This document shows, in pieces, positions 63,615 to 64,000 of a stretch of DNA of 64,000 nucleotides. The translations under genes and the position numbers were made by a program. Positions within the stretch are counted from its first letter, which is position 1. Every line of letters begins with the position of its first letter. Location of the stretch: positions 124,001 to 188,000 of the forward strand of contig CBDCHL010000002.1 in NCBI GenBank assembly GCA_965217195.1, given 5' to 3'. The notes under the pieces are model-generated. The model saw only the letters and a program-made list of their open reading frames with translations, made no database searches and was not told the origin of the DNA. Source of the stretch: UBA6623 sp965217195 (GTDB lineage: Bacteria; Acidobacteriota; Terriglobia; Bryobacterales; UBA6623).

Positions 63615-63887
63615 CTACCCGCCCGTGTCGAAACGCCGCAGAAAGAAATTGTACACCCAAGCGATCAGCAGCCCACCTAAAGCCCCGTCAACCAGCCCGT
63701 AAACCAATCCCAGAATCACGTCCCCTGCCGTTCCCGTGCCTTCGATCCCCGGGTAGACCGAGCCCATCACCTCGAAAAACCCCGCCCCATAGCTTGGGTT
63801 CACCGCATGCGCCACACCGATAACGAGCATCGCTCCGCCCCATAGGACGCCGAGCGTGAGGGCCAAGGCCCGTGGCGAGATTCGCAT
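63615..63887 (-). CDS. Small membrane protein with two spans, unknown function
   Basis: 90 residues starting MRISPRALALTLGVLWGGAMLVIGVAHAVNPSYGAGFFEVMGSVYPG, with one span near 8-28 and a second near 60-82 (VILGLVYGLVDGALGGLLIAWVYNFFLRRF). The pattern (short membrane hairpin, charged C-terminus) is common in uncharacterised bacterial proteins, sometimes called bacteriophage-holin-like; that label is unsupported here. It follows the partial gene at 63891 by 3 bp on the same strand. Confidence 0.7.
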   Translation of the reverse strand: MRISPRALALTLGVLWGGAMLVIGVAHAVNPSYGAGFFEVMGSVYPGIEGTGTAGDVILGLVYGLVDGALGGLLIAWVYNFFLRRFDTGG

Positions 63888-63890
63888 GAC

Positions 63891-64000
63891 TTATGACATC
63901 AACTTTTGGACCGCTGAGGCGGTCATCATCACGGCCATCACGACCGCCGAGACCCACAACAGCAACTTGATCCAGCCTTTGGGCAAGATCGCCTTCGGCG
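63891..64000 (-). CDS. C-terminal end of a small membrane protein, cut by the window edge
   Basis: On the minus strand the last 36 codons read as far as WIKLLLWVSAVVMAVMMTASAVQKLMS and stop TAA at 63891-63893, only 3 bp before the ATG of the next membrane protein. The hydrophobic stretch could be one membrane span. The rest is outside the window, so no family can be assigned. Confidence 0.5.
   Translation of the reverse strand, partial: PKAILPKGWIKLLLWVSAVVMAVMMTASAVQKLMS

Overview
The window looks like a chromosome segment from an uncultured or little-studied Gram-negative member of the Acidobacteriota. I infer this from several signs: about 60% GC, lpxD and O-antigen genes, two Pkn-type kinases with TolB-like propellers, DUF1080 and DUF1501 proteins, many Gfo/Idh/MocA oxidoreductases, and a DUF6982-like small protein. 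No rRNA or other marker gene fixes the taxon. One tRNA (Ser, anticodon CGA) is present. I see no CRISPR array, prophage or plasmid origin.

Layout. Positions 1-2.9 kb hold two convergent TPR genes. From 3.5 to 13.6 kb lie secreted proteins of unknown role, a polysaccharide deacetylase, a CoA transferase and a frameshifted cupin gene, with two complete insertion sequences among them. An IS1380-type element has cut the 3' end off a secreted-protein gene, and an IS630-type element separates a DPP-repeat protein from its terminator. From 13.7 to 18.5 kb there is a thioesterase and a three-gene glycan set (GT9-like, GT4, O-antigen ligase). tRNA-Ser is followed by a Tm-1-like / PEP-hydrolase-like / class II aldolase operon (19-22 kb). 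From 22.4 to 30.2 kb come a membrane kinase, a sulfatase, a DUF1501 remnant, a DUF1080 protein and an oxidoreductase. From 30.5 to 33.4 kb there is an unusual Sel1-repeat/methyltransferase-like protein.

From 33.4 to 43 kb lie mostly leftward genes: a BtuF-like protein, xerD, an oxidoreductase, rsmD with a CNNM/CorC transporter, pyrE with DUF1080, a SUMF1-AMIN fusion and YdcH-like DUF465. From 44 to 45.6 kb a Wzt/Wzm-type ABC exporter lies divergent to a frameshifted second kinase. From 49.7 to 53.8 kb is a second glycan set (GT4, Wzy-like polymerase, DegT aminotransferase). From 54 to 59.4 kb are a FecR-domain protein, a large esterase-like hydrolase, DinB-like, MBL-fold and HicBA genes. From 59.5 to 64 kb are two glycosyltransferases, a prepilin peptidase, lpxD and small membrane proteins.

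Themes. The genes mostly serve cell-envelope glycan synthesis and export, carbohydrate oxidation or keto-sugar cleavage (DUF1080 plus Gfo/Idh), and signalling. Intergenic space carries several families of short palindromic or inverted-repeat elements in more than one copy. Several genes carry frameshifts, remnants or a compensating duplication, so the region appears to be turning over; assembly errors could explain some of the single-base shifts.
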